Of a DNA stretch of 64,000 nt, positions 1 to 6,829 are shown one piece after another (the stretch's first letter is position 1; the number at the start of each line of letters is the position of its first letter). The stretch comes from Microbacterium sp. 18062 (lineage in GTDB: Bacteria > Actinomycetota > Actinomycetes > Actinomycetales > Microbacteriaceae): contig NZ_CACSKB010000018.1 of assembly GCF_902706225.1 (NCBI RefSeq), positions 1-64,000 on the forward strand, given 5' to 3'. Below the pieces are notes generated by a model. It saw only the letters and a list, made by a program, of their open reading frames with translations. It was not told the origin of the DNA and ran no database searches. The position numbers and the translations under genes were made by a program.

Positions 1-2
1 GA

Positions 3-1343
3 TCGGGGGCGGCGGCGGGGTCCGGCGCATCCCTCGAGGCCGCCATCCGCGCGGCATGCCCCGCCGACGGCACCGGATACCTGTGGGCCGCGGCCGAGAG
101 CTCCGCACTGCTGCCGGTACGCCGGTTCGCGACGCGCGAGCGCGGCCTTCCGAAGTCGCACGTCAACATCACCGGCTACTGGCACGCGGAGCCGGATGAC
201 GCCGACGCGGCGGATCCGGCCGCAGGCCGCGATGGTGTGGCGGCGTCGACCGCGGCGGCAGCATCCGGCGCAGGAAGATCCGACGCAGCCGCGACGGCAT
301 CGACGGCATCGGAGGCGAGTGTGGCCGTCGCGGCGAGCGGTACTTCGGCCGCCGACGCGAACCCGCCGGCGCGGACCTCGCTCTCGGCGCCCGGCACGAC
401 CCGGACGGATACCGCCGTCCGCCCGCCGGCGTCGCCGCTGGCATGGTTCGTGGTGCGTGCGGCGCTGCGGATCGGGCTCGTCGACGCGCTGGCAGACGCG
501 CCCGGTCGCCCGCTCGCGACGGTCGCCGGCGAGCTCGGGATCGCCTCCGATCGGCTCGCGCTTCTGCTGCCCGCGCTTCGCGGCAGCGGTGTGGTCGCAG
601 GCGCCCCCGACGCACTCGAGCTCGCTCCGTTCGGTGACGAGCTGATCGACGACGAGCACGTGCGCGAGCAGTTCGACGGACACCACGCCGACGAGCTGCT
701 CGCCCTCGAGGCGCTCGCGCCTGCGCTGCGTGGCGAAGGCGCGTCCGCGTGGGAGCTGCGCCACGGCGCGACCCTCGCCGAGCACGCCGCCGACGCCGAT
801 GTGGCCGCCGAGCTCGTCGAGCACGCGGAGGTGCTGAGCTATCTGCTGAGCGGACTCGTGACCGACCCCGGCTGGGAGCGGGTCGCGCGCTGCGCGCTCA
901 CCGGGCCGGGCGCCGCCGCCGTGCTCGACGCGCTCGTCGAGCACGGGCTCACGGCCGCTTTCGAGGTCGTGGCCGACACGGTGCTCCTCGAGGCGCTGCG
1001 CGAGAGCACTCTGCATCCGGGGGCGACGTCGTGGGCGACGGAGGCGTCCGGGCGCGCCGACCTCGCGGTCGCGGCCATGGCGCTCGATCACCGGACCGAC
1101 GCGGAGGCGATGGCGCTGCTCACCCGGCTCCGCCGAGACGCGCGCCGGCTCGTCGTGATCGAGTCGTCGCGTCCCGACACGCTGAGCCCGGATGCGGCGG
1201 AGCACGCGCTCCACGCCTTCGCCACCACGGGTGCGCCCATGCGCGATGCGGACGAGCTCGGGCGGCTCGCCGCATCCGCCGGCTGGGCCGTCGACCGGGT
1301 GGTGCCGCTCGGCTGGGGTGTCGAGGCGGTCTGGCTGCGCTGA
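3..1343 (+). CDS. Siderophore-interacting protein (C-terminal part) fused to methyltransferase-like domain, 5' partial
   Basis: The reading frame is open from the left edge, so the N-terminus lies outside the window; 446 residues are visible. The first ~60 residues carry the C-terminal signature of SIP/ViuB-type NAD(P)H:flavin ferric-siderophore reductases: YLWAAAESSALLPVRRF, then ERGLPKSHVNITGYW. An Ala/Ser/Thr-rich linker of ~80 residues follows, then ~300 residues resembling an O-methyltransferase. This has a winged-helix dimerisation segment (WFVVRAALRIGLVDALAD... ATVAGELGIASDRL) and a Rossmann-like part. The usual glycine-rich SAM motif (DVGGGTG type) is not visible where CALTGPGAAAVLDAL lies, so methyl transfer is doubtful. 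SIP proteins release iron from imported siderophores in the cytoplasm. The SIP assignment rests on the tail only; the second domain is inference. Confidence 0.75.
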   Translation, partial: SGAAAGSGASLEAAIRAACPADGTGYLWAAAESSALLPVRRFATRERGLPKSHVNITGYWHAEPDDADAADPAAGRDGVAASTAAAASGAGRSDAAATASTASEASVAVAASGTSAADANPPARTSLSAPGTTRTDTAVRPPASPLAWFVVRAALRIGLVDALADAPGRPLATVAGELGIASDRLALLLPALRGSGVVAGAPDALELAPFGDELIDDEHVREQFDGHHADELLALEALAPALRGEGASAWELRHGATLAEHAADADVAAELVEHAEVLSYLLSGLVTDPGWERVARCALTGPGAAAVLDALVEHGLTAAFEVVADTVLLEALRESTLHPGATSWATEASGRADLAVAAMALDHRTDAEAMALLTRLRRDARRLVVIESSRPDTLSPDAAEHALHAFATTGAPMRDADELGRLAASAGWAVDRVVPLGWGVEAVWLR

Positions 1344-1383
1344 GCCTCGCGGCGAACCCTACGGAGCATACTCGCTCCGCTAA

Positions 1384-1445
1384 TGGCGCCAGTTTCCTGC
1401 AATGGCTACCAAGATGCCGGGCGCCACCGCAGGATGATGGCGCCA
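1384..1445. repeat. Dispersed 62-bp palindromic repeat, copy 1
   Basis: An imperfect inverted repeat begins TGGCGCC and ends GGCGCCA, with inner arms TCCTGC...GGC and GCC...GCAGGA. It lies between the convergent SIP-fusion gene and the deaminase gene. The same 62-bp layout recurs at 3900, 20094 and 41975, and a shortened form at 61903. It sits 3' of a gene and could fold as a transcript-end hairpin, or be a REP- or MITE-like element. Confidence 0.75.
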
Positions 1446-1624
1446 CCGGGGAGAACAGACGTCATCGCGCCGGAACATTCGCGCCGCCAGCATCTGCGAT
1501 GCCCGATGCGAAAGCGAGGAGCGAAGCGACGAGACGAAGGGCCGCGACCGGGCTGTCGCCATCCCGCAGAACGCGCCGCAGGGGCGCTGAGCCTGACCCC
1601 AGGACGGATACGGCAGCCCGCGTG

Positions 1625-2164
1625 TCAGCGGTAGTAGCCCTCCAGCGGGGCGGCGGCGGCAGCGTGCAGCGCCGGGCCGTCGTAGACCACGGCGGCCGCG
1701 TCGGCGTTGATGTATCCGGGCGGCTTGAGGAGGGCGAGCTGCGCAGTCGAGAGCGCGAAGCTCACGCGCCCGATCTCCGCGCGGGCGATGGCGTTCGCGC
1801 ACATCGGGCACGGCTCGCAGCTCGTGTGGAGGGTCAGCCCGCGGCGCGTCTGAAGGCTCAAGGCGCGCGCCGCCCACCGCGCGAGCTTCAGCTCGGGGTG
1901 GGCAGTGATGTCACCGGAGGTCACCACGGTGTTGCGCGCTCGGCGCAACACGACGCCGCCCGCGTCGACGAGGAGCGATCCGAACGGCGGGTCCCCCGCG
2001 CGCCGCGCCCGCGCAGCCAGCGCGATCGCCTGCAGCAGATACCGCTCGTCCGGCGAGGGCGCCGAGTCCCCCGCCGGTTCGTCGTGCCCCTGATCAGCGG
2101 CCCCGCGGGTCGCGCCGAGCCGCTCGCTCACGCGAGATCGCGCCGACGGGCGTGCACAACTCAT
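1625..2164 (-). CDS. Nucleoside/guanine deaminase-like zinc hydrolase (CDA fold)
   Basis: This 179-residue protein belongs to the cytidine/tRNA-adenosine/guanine deaminase superfamily. The zinc site is visible as HPE (in TAHPELKLARWA) plus SCEPCPMCANA, and the substrate-loop region is DPPFGSLLVDAGGVVL. The family hydrolyses an exocyclic amino group of a base or nucleoside, giving ammonia. The C-terminus ends ...PLEGYYR. I prefer the ATG at 2164 because GGTGGAG lies 6 bases upstream; a GTG at 2176 and a GTG at 2131 are alternatives. The start codon lies inside one arm of a 17-bp inverted repeat (2151-2247). The gene is convergent with the SIP-fusion gene and downstream of the phzF-like gene. 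The precise substrate is not decided. Confidence 0.85.
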   Translation of the reverse strand: MSCARPSARSRVSERLGATRGAADQGHDEPAGDSAPSPDERYLLQAIALAARARRAGDPPFGSLLVDAGGVVLRRARNTVVTSGDITAHPELKLARWAARALSLQTRRGLTLHTSCEPCPMCANAIARAEIGRVSFALSTAQLALLKPPGYINADAAAVVYDGPALHAAAAAPLEGYYR

Positions 2165-2247
2165 GACGGACTCCACCCACAGCTGTCTCGCTCTGCAGAG
2201 ATCCGCGGGTCGCGACAGCTCGATGCGTATGTCATGAGTTGTGCACG
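2151..2247. promoter_or_regulatory. Long-arm inverted repeat over the deaminase start codon
   Basis: The arms CGTGCACAACTCATGAC (2151-2167) and GTCATGAGTTGTGCACG (2231-2247) are perfect 17-bp reverse complements 63 bp apart. Between them lie a 7-bp pair (AGCTGTC at 2181, GACAGCT at 2214) and the palindrome CTCTGCAGAG. The deaminase ATG (2162-2164) is within the proximal arm. A leader transcript starting upstream of 2247 could therefore sequester its own start codon. A protein operator is the alternative reading. Confidence 0.6.
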
Positions 2248-2288
2248 GCGGTCCCCGCCGACCGGCGCTCGCTCCCGGAGATCCCCGC

Positions 2289-3179
2289 TCACAGGAAGAG
2301 CGTCCCGTCCGCCACCATGAGGCCGGAGCCGCTCACCCGCACGTCGTCTCCGGCGACGGTGACGCGGATCCGGCTGGGCCGGCCCAGCGCGAAGCCCTGC
2401 TCGATGATCGCCGTGGCACCATCCGGAACGTGTCCGTGCGCGACCAGCAGTGCCGCGAGCGGGCCCGCGGCCGTGCCGGTGGCGGGGTCCTCGGAGATGC
2501 CCATGATCGGATTGACGAAACGCGCGTAGGCGACCGCATCCGGCGCCGCGGGATCGAGCGCATACAGGTAGCAGCCCTCGCCGCCCGCCTGTTCGAGGAT
2601 GGCGGTCAGCTGCGCTGCATCGGGAGCCACGGCGTCGACCGCCTCCCGATCGACCAGCGGCACCAGGAGGTGCCCGGCTCCCGTCGACACCACCTGAGGC
2701 GCGAGGTCGGTGCGGAGAGCGCGCACGTCGAGGCCGAGGGCAGCCGCCAGACGGCGGCGATCCGCGACCTCCGCGCCGTACACGGGCGTGGACTGCGTCA
2801 TCGACACGACCGCTCCCCCGTCCGCGCCTCGCCGCACGTCCACCGCAAGGAGGTCGTCACCGATCTGCTGCACGAAGCCCGTCGGCGGCGCGACGTCGCC
2901 GAGCCGGTTCTCGACGAGCCACAGCCAGGCCCCCAGCGCATTGTGTCCCGCGCCGAACACCTCGGAGCCGTTCGGCGTGAACGAGCGCAGTCGCACGGTC
3001 GCGGCTGCATCCGTCGGCGAGAGCACGAAGGTCGTCTCGGACTGGTTGAACTCTCGGGCGATCGCGCGCATCGTCTCGACGTCGAGCGCATCGGCGTCCT
3101 CGACCAGCGCGAGCGGGTTGCCGTGGAGCGGCGCGTCGGCGAACACGTCGACGAAATGGAACCGCACGGGGGTGGGCAT
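2289..3179 (-). CDS. PhzF-family epimerase/isomerase
   Basis: A 296-residue PhzF-like protein with a diaminopimelate-epimerase fold. The N-terminus FHFVDVFADAPLHGNPLALV and the following EFNQSETTFVL are the family hallmark, including the conserved Glu in QSET. Further family segments are TPNGSEVFGAGHNALGAWLW in the middle and NPIMGISEDPATGTAAGPLAALL near the C-terminus. I start it at ATG 3179 because homology begins there; GAGAGGA lies about 11 bases upstream, and earlier in-frame codons lack family sequence. Members isomerise small aromatic or amino-acid-like metabolites, mostly with unknown substrates. It is divergent from the Lrp gene, which probably controls it. Confidence 0.87.
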   Translation of the reverse strand: MPTPVRFHFVDVFADAPLHGNPLALVEDADALDVETMRAIAREFNQSETTFVLSPTDAAATVRLRSFTPNGSEVFGAGHNALGAWLWLVENRLGDVAPPTGFVQQIGDDLLAVDVRRGADGGAVVSMTQSTPVYGAEVADRRRLAAALGLDVRALRTDLAPQVVSTGAGHLLVPLVDREAVDAVAPDAAQLTAILEQAGGEGCYLYALDPAAPDAVAYARFVNPIMGISEDPATGTAAGPLAALLVAHGHVPDGATAIIEQGFALGRPSRIRVTVAGDDVRVSGSGLMVADGTLFL

Positions 3180-3336
3180 CTCGGATGCATCCTCTCGGAA
3201 CGGGTACGACCGCTCTCGGGGTGGGACCGGCGGTCGTCGGGCATGGAGCGGTCGTTGTCGGGCGCGCATCGGATTCCACCGCGCACGGCCGCTCGGATCG
3301 CGGATGCCGACACTCACGACGCTACGCAACGGCGCT

Positions 3337-3359
3337 GTCGAAGCGAAGCACGCTTCGAC
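3337..3359. promoter_or_regulatory. Perfect dyad between phzF-like and lrp-like genes
   Basis: GTCGAAGCG, a 5-nt spacer and CGCTTCGAC form a perfect 9-bp inverted repeat 45 bp upstream of the Lrp start codon in the 225-bp divergent intergenic region. It is a candidate operator for the adjacent Lrp/AsnC regulator controlling itself and the phzF-like gene. That role is inferred from position only. Confidence 0.5.
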
Positions 3360-3404
3360 GCCATCCGAGGCCCGTGACCGCAGATCTTGCGGCATGCTCG
3401 TTGC

Positions 3405-3863
3405 ATGACAGGTCCGCGCCACGCCTTCGCGATCGACGCCACGGATCGCCGCATCGTCGAGGCGATCCAGACGGACGGGCGGATGTCGCTCACCGCCCTC
3501 GCCTCCGCCGTGCACCTCGGCATCTCCGCGACGAGGGTGCGCCTGCAGGCGCTGGAGCAGCGGGGTGTCGTGTCGGGATACACCGCTCGGGTGGACGCGT
3601 CGGCCCTCGGGTACCCGCTGCGCGCGATCGCGCGCCTGAGCGTCGACGGATTCCAGGATGCGCGGGTGTTCGCCATCCTTGACGAGGAGCCCCGGATCGT
3701 GCGCTGCTCGCGCATCACGGGCGAGATCTGCTTCGTGTTCGAGATCGTCGCCGCCGACATGGCCGACCTCGAGCGGATCACCCTGCGCCTGGCCGAGCTC
3801 GGCACGATGACGACCGACCTCGTCTACGAGCTCCTCGTCGAGCGGGCGGTCCCGACGCGATAG
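3405..3863 (+). CDS. Lrp/AsnC-family transcriptional regulator
   Basis: A 152-residue regulator of usual family length. Residues ~8-65 form the N-terminal AsnC helix-turn-helix (IDATDRRIVEAIQTDGRMSL, TALASAVHLGISATRVRLQAL, EQRGVVSGYTARVDASALGY). The rest is the RAM ligand-binding/oligomerisation domain, with the characteristic TGEICFVFEIVAADMADLER. Such proteins sense amino acids or related metabolites as octamers and often control a divergent gene, here the phzF-like gene. I chose ATG 3405 because the Lrp domain begins directly after it, although no strong Shine-Dalgarno sequence is visible. The stop TAG is followed by a 62-bp repeat and a terminator. Confidence 0.9.
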   Translation: MTGPRHAFAIDATDRRIVEAIQTDGRMSLTALASAVHLGISATRVRLQALEQRGVVSGYTARVDASALGYPLRAIARLSVDGFQDARVFAILDEEPRIVRCSRITGEICFVFEIVAADMADLERITLRLAELGTMTTDLVYELLVERAVPTR

Positions 3864-3899
3864 TCGGTGCGACGGGCGCGATGGCCCAGCGCAGCGTGA

Positions 3900-3961
3900 T
3901 GGCGCCTCGAACCTGGGGCGGCTATCGCTACTTCACCCGCCATCACAGGAAACAGGCGCCA
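3900..3961. repeat. Dispersed 62-bp palindromic repeat, copy 2
   Basis: Starts TGGCGCC and ends AGGCGCCA; the right arm GCCATCACAGGAAAC matches copies 3 and 4 closely. It lies 36 bp after the Lrp stop codon, between convergent genes and just before the CsbD terminator. Confidence 0.75.
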
Positions 3962-3999
3962 TCGCGCAGAGCAGACCGCATCCCCGGCCCGGACGCAGC

Positions 4000-4031
4000 G
4001 GTGCCCCGGAGACCGAGATCTCCGGGGCACC
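4000..4031. terminator. GC-rich hairpin between lrp-like and csbD-like genes
   Basis: GGTGCCCCGGAGA and TCTCCGGGGCACC are perfect 13-bp arms around a 6-nt loop. It lies 14 bp past the csbD-like stop codon, between convergent genes, so it may terminate from either side. No T-tract is present, as is common in high-GC actinobacteria. Confidence 0.7.
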
Positions 4032-4045
4032 GTCGAGCGGGCGGC

Positions 4046-4216
4046 TTACTTGAACGCGTCCTTGACGTTCTCGCCGGCCTTCTTGAGGCTGGCTCGGGTC
4101 TGCTCGCCCTTGCCTTCGGCCTCGAGGCGCTCGTCGCCGGTGGCCTTGCCGGTGGCCTCCTTGGCCTTGCCGGAGACGTCTTCAGCGGTGTTCTTGATCT
4201 TGTCGTCGAGTCCCAT
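4046..4216 (-). CDS. CsbD-family small stress protein
   Basis: A 56-residue, highly charged Lys/Glu/Ala-rich protein beginning MGLDDKIKNTAEDVSGKAKE and ending KKAGENVKDAFK. Repeated (G)KAKEATGKATG-type segments are typical of the CsbD family. CsbD was named in Bacillus as a SigB-dependent general stress protein, and no enzymatic role is known. A good ribosome site (AAGGGAG, 6 bases before ATG) supports the start. The gene stands alone with its own hairpin terminator downstream, so it is probably monocistronic. Confidence 0.9.
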   Translation of the reverse strand: MGLDDKIKNTAEDVSGKAKEATGKATGDERLEAEGKGEQTRASLKKAGENVKDAFK

Positions 4217-4485
4217 GTCGGGCTCCCTTCTCAGTCGATCAACGGGGTCGTGACCCCCAGCGGTTCCTCCACGCTACGTCGCTTCGGCCGCACGCCGAGG
4301 GGGCTGGCGTTCTGCGCCGGATGGGTCTACGTCCGCGCCCGCGACGGTCGGTGTGTCCCCCCTGCAATGAGGCAAGGGGGTCCGATCGCGGGCGGGCCGA
4401 CGCGATCGCGCTGTCCTTCGCAGGTTTCCTGCCGAAACCGCGCCGGGATAAAGCGAAGATCCGCGGATGCGGGCAGCATGGCGGA

Positions 4486-5160
4486 GTGCTCATCGACCTC
4501 AGCCACACCGTCCGCGCCGGCCTCGTCACGTACCCGGGGCTGCCCGCCCCGACGATCACGCCGCACCTGACACGCGAGGACTCCCGCCGCGTCTACGCAC
4601 CAGGCACCGAGTTCGCGATGGACGTGATCACGATGATCGGCAACACCGGCACCTACCTCGACTCGCCGTTCCACCGCTACGGCGACGGCGGCGACCTCGC
4701 GAGCCTCGAACTCGCGACGCTCGTGGATCTTCCGACCGTCACGGTGCACCTGCGCGACCACGGCCCGAGGGCGATCGACGCCGCCGACCTGCCGACCGAC
4801 GTCCCGGCCGGCCACGCGGTGCTGCTCGACACCGGCTGGGACCGCCGCTTCGGCACCGCGGCCTACGGACAGGGCGCACCGTTCCTCACCGAGGCCGGCG
4901 CCCGCGCGCTGATCGACCACGGCGTCGCGCTCGTCGGCATCGACTCGGTGAACATCGACGACACGAGCCCGGATGCGGCAGGCGCCCGCCCCGCGCACTC
5001 GCTGCTGCTGGGCGCGGGAATCCACGTCGTCGAGCACCTCACGGGCCTCGATGCGGTGCCCGCCCGCGGCGCGACCTTCACGGCCGTCCCTCCCAAGGTC
5101 GAGGGCTTCGGCACCTTCCCCGTGCGCGCGTTCGCCCACGTGCCCGACGCTCCGACCTGA
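4486..5160 (+). CDS. Cyclase-family hydrolase (kynurenine formamidase-like fold)
   Basis: A 224-residue protein of the cyclase/KynB-like family, of usual length. It begins VLIDLSHTVRAGLVTYPGLP, where the I-D-L-S-H opening and the xYPG segment are typical. The metal-site region reads GNTGTYLDSPFHRYGDGGDL. In classical kynurenine formamidases this motif is HxGTHxDxPxH, so here two of the histidines are replaced (N and Y) while D and the last H remain. This matches a divergent subfamily whose metal chemistry may differ. The GTG at 4486 is the only in-frame start at the homology boundary; an ATG 6 bases earlier is out of frame. The substrate is unknown. Confidence 0.85.
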   Translation: MLIDLSHTVRAGLVTYPGLPAPTITPHLTREDSRRVYAPGTEFAMDVITMIGNTGTYLDSPFHRYGDGGDLASLELATLVDLPTVTVHLRDHGPRAIDAADLPTDVPAGHAVLLDTGWDRRFGTAAYGQGAPFLTEAGARALIDHGVALVGIDSVNIDDTSPDAAGARPAHSLLLGAGIHVVEHLTGLDAVPARGATFTAVPPKVEGFGTFPVRAFAHVPDAPT

Positions 5161-5171
5161 GCTCGACGCGG

Positions 5172-5230
5172 CAGGCCTGAGCCCGGCACTCAGGCCTGAG
5201 TCCGGCACGCAGGCCTGAGTCCGGCACGCA
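5172..5230. repeat. Three 19-bp tandem repeats between convergent genes
   Basis: The unit CAGGCCTGAGTCCGGCACG occurs at 5172 (two variant bases), 5191 and 5210, followed by a partial fourth (CA). The junction of units 1 and 2 makes the perfect palindrome ACTCAGGCCTGAGT. The array fills most of the 78 bp between the stop codons of the cyclase gene and the histidine kinase gene, so it may act as a bidirectional transcript end. Confidence 0.8.
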
Positions 5231-5238
5231 GCGCCGAC

Positions 5239-6516
5239 CTACGCCACTCGCAACACCGCCACCGCACGCGCCTTCGCACCCGCACGCCGGTCCTCGTCCG
5301 ACGTGCGCCGGGCGGCAGCGCCCCCGCCTTCGCCCGAGGGGCCCGAGCCGGTCGGGGCGGCCGCCGTACGTTCGCCCGGGCCGCTCGACGAGGCGCCGAC
5401 CGTGTCCGTGCCCGCGGGCCGCAGCCCCTCCACCGCCGTGAGGCGGACGACCACCGAGGTGCCGACCCCGACGGCGCTGTCGATGCTGACCGATCCGGAC
5501 TGCTGCTCGAGCAACGCCTTGGCGCTGGCCAGGCCGATGCCCGTTCCACCGTCGTCGGGGTCCGAGAGCCGGCCGCGCTCGAGCGGATCGAAGATCGACC
5601 CCAGGTCTTCGGAGGCGATGCCCCGCCCGTGGTCGGTGATCGTGACGAGCGCGCCGTCGCCGTCGGCGTCGACCGAGATGTCGATGGCGTCAGCGCTGTA
5701 CTTCGCCGCGTTGTCGATCAGGTTGGCGATCGCGCGGCGCAGCGAGACGGGCTCGGCCCACACGCTCAGGCTCGACGCCCCGTGGTATCGCAATCGCCCG
5801 TACGCGTCGCCCGGCAGCACGATCTCCGCGGCCTCCCGCACGACGTCGACGACGTCGACGACGGATGCGGACGCCGCCGGTGTGCTCGCGGCCAACCGGT
5901 TGGAGAGCCCCTCCATCATGGTCGACAGATGTTCGGTCACGGTCACGAGCCGCTCGAGCGCGTGGCCGGTGCCGAGCGTCGGGTCGAGGAGCAGGTCGAC
6001 GTACCCGCGCAGCGCGGTGATCGGCGAGAGGAAGTCGTGAGCGAACGAGCGCAGGAACGCGAGCTCGCTGTCCTCCCGGCGCTTGGCCACGCTGAGGTCG
6101 GTGACGATCTTGACGTATCCGTCGATCTCGCCCTCATCGTCGTGCAGCGCGGTGATGATGACATGCGCCCAGAACTGCTCGCCGCTCGCGCGGACGCGCC
6201 ATCCGGTGTCCTCGACGGATCCCCGGGCGGCGGCGATCGCAAGCAGCGCCGCGGGGAGCCCCCGTGTGCGTTCCTCGTCACGGTAGAACCGGGTGAACGA
6301 CGTGCCGAGGACCTCTTCGGCGGAGTAGCCCTTCAGGCGCTCGGCGCCGGGGTTCCAGCGCGTGATGTTCCCGTCGACGTCGAGATGCACGATCGCGACG
6401 GCCGTGATCTGGCTCGTCCAGTCCGCATCCGCCGACCGGTCCCGGGGAGCAGGATCCGGGCTCGGATGCGGCGGAAGCGCCGCCATCCGACGCTTCGACA
6501 CCGCGTCATCCGTCAT
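5239..6516 (-). CDS. PAS-domain sensor histidine kinase (soluble)
   Basis: A 425-residue kinase. A PAS domain lies near residues 30-145 (VAIVHLDVDGNITRWNPGAERLKGY and the PAC segment DDEGEIDGYVKIVTDLS). The HisKA helix carries the phospho-acceptor in FLRSFAHDFLSPITALRGYV, a divergent H-box. The ATPase domain has N-box LIDNAAKYS, G1 DHGRGI, F-box SIFDPLERG and G2 GTGIGLAS. A Pro/Gly/Ala-rich tail of ~75 residues follows. There are no membrane segments, so it should sense a cytoplasmic or diffusible signal. GAGGGGG, 6 bases upstream, supports ATG 6516. No response regulator with a receiver domain lies nearby. Confidence 0.9.
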   Translation of the reverse strand: MTDDAVSKRRMAALPPHPSPDPAPRDRSADADWTSQITAVAIVHLDVDGNITRWNPGAERLKGYSAEEVLGTSFTRFYRDEERTRGLPAALLAIAAARGSVEDTGWRVRASGEQFWAHVIITALHDDEGEIDGYVKIVTDLSVAKRREDSELAFLRSFAHDFLSPITALRGYVDLLLDPTLGTGHALERLVTVTEHLSTMMEGLSNRLAASTPAASASVVDVVDVVREAAEIVLPGDAYGRLRYHGASSLSVWAEPVSLRRAIANLIDNAAKYSADAIDISVDADGDGALVTITDHGRGIASEDLGSIFDPLERGRLSDPDDGGTGIGLASAKALLEQQSGSVSIDSAVGVGTSVVVRLTAVEGLRPAGTDTVGASSSGPGERTAAAPTGSGPSGEGGGAAARRTSDEDRRAGAKARAVAVLRVA

Positions 6517-6829
6517 GTTCTTCCCCCTCGGATCGGTTCCGTGCCCCTCGGCGACGGCCGAAGCGTGCCGATGTGCGCTCGTCGGCCGCGCCGACCCGTC
6601 CCCGCATGCGTCTGTCCAGGAGCAGCACCGCCGCGGACACGCATCGTCCGCGGCGCTCCGCGCCCAGGTCGTACACGTACCAGAATGCCCTGTGTTCCCA
6701 TGAATGAGAAACCGCGTTCCCGCCGAGACGAGACCGCGTTCCCCGAAGGCGAGGCCGTGGAATGCCGACGAGACGCCTGCCGCGGGGGTCAACCGCCCGC
6801 GGCAGGCGCCCCGCGCGCGCCCGGAGCGC
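6517..6829. other. Intergenic region with no gene seen
   Basis: These 313 bp separate two leftward histidine kinase genes. I find no convincing small gene. The segment holds the terminator of the upstream kinase gene (6774-6808) and presumably the promoter of the PAS kinase. Confidence 0.5.
6774..6808 (-). terminator. Terminator of membrane histidine kinase gene 1
   Basis: A perfect 13-bp stem (CGCCTGCCGCGGG with its complement CCCGCGGCAGGCG) encloses a 9-nt loop. It begins 22 bp after the stop codon of the kinase gene transcribed leftwards into it. Confidence 0.7.

Noticed and set aside
4418..4446. CGCAGGTTTCCTGCCGAAACCGCGCC region considered as a sixth copy of the 62-bp repeat
   Set aside because: It lacks the TGGCGCC/GGCGCCA ends and the arm spacing, sharing only a short CAGG/CCTG dyad.
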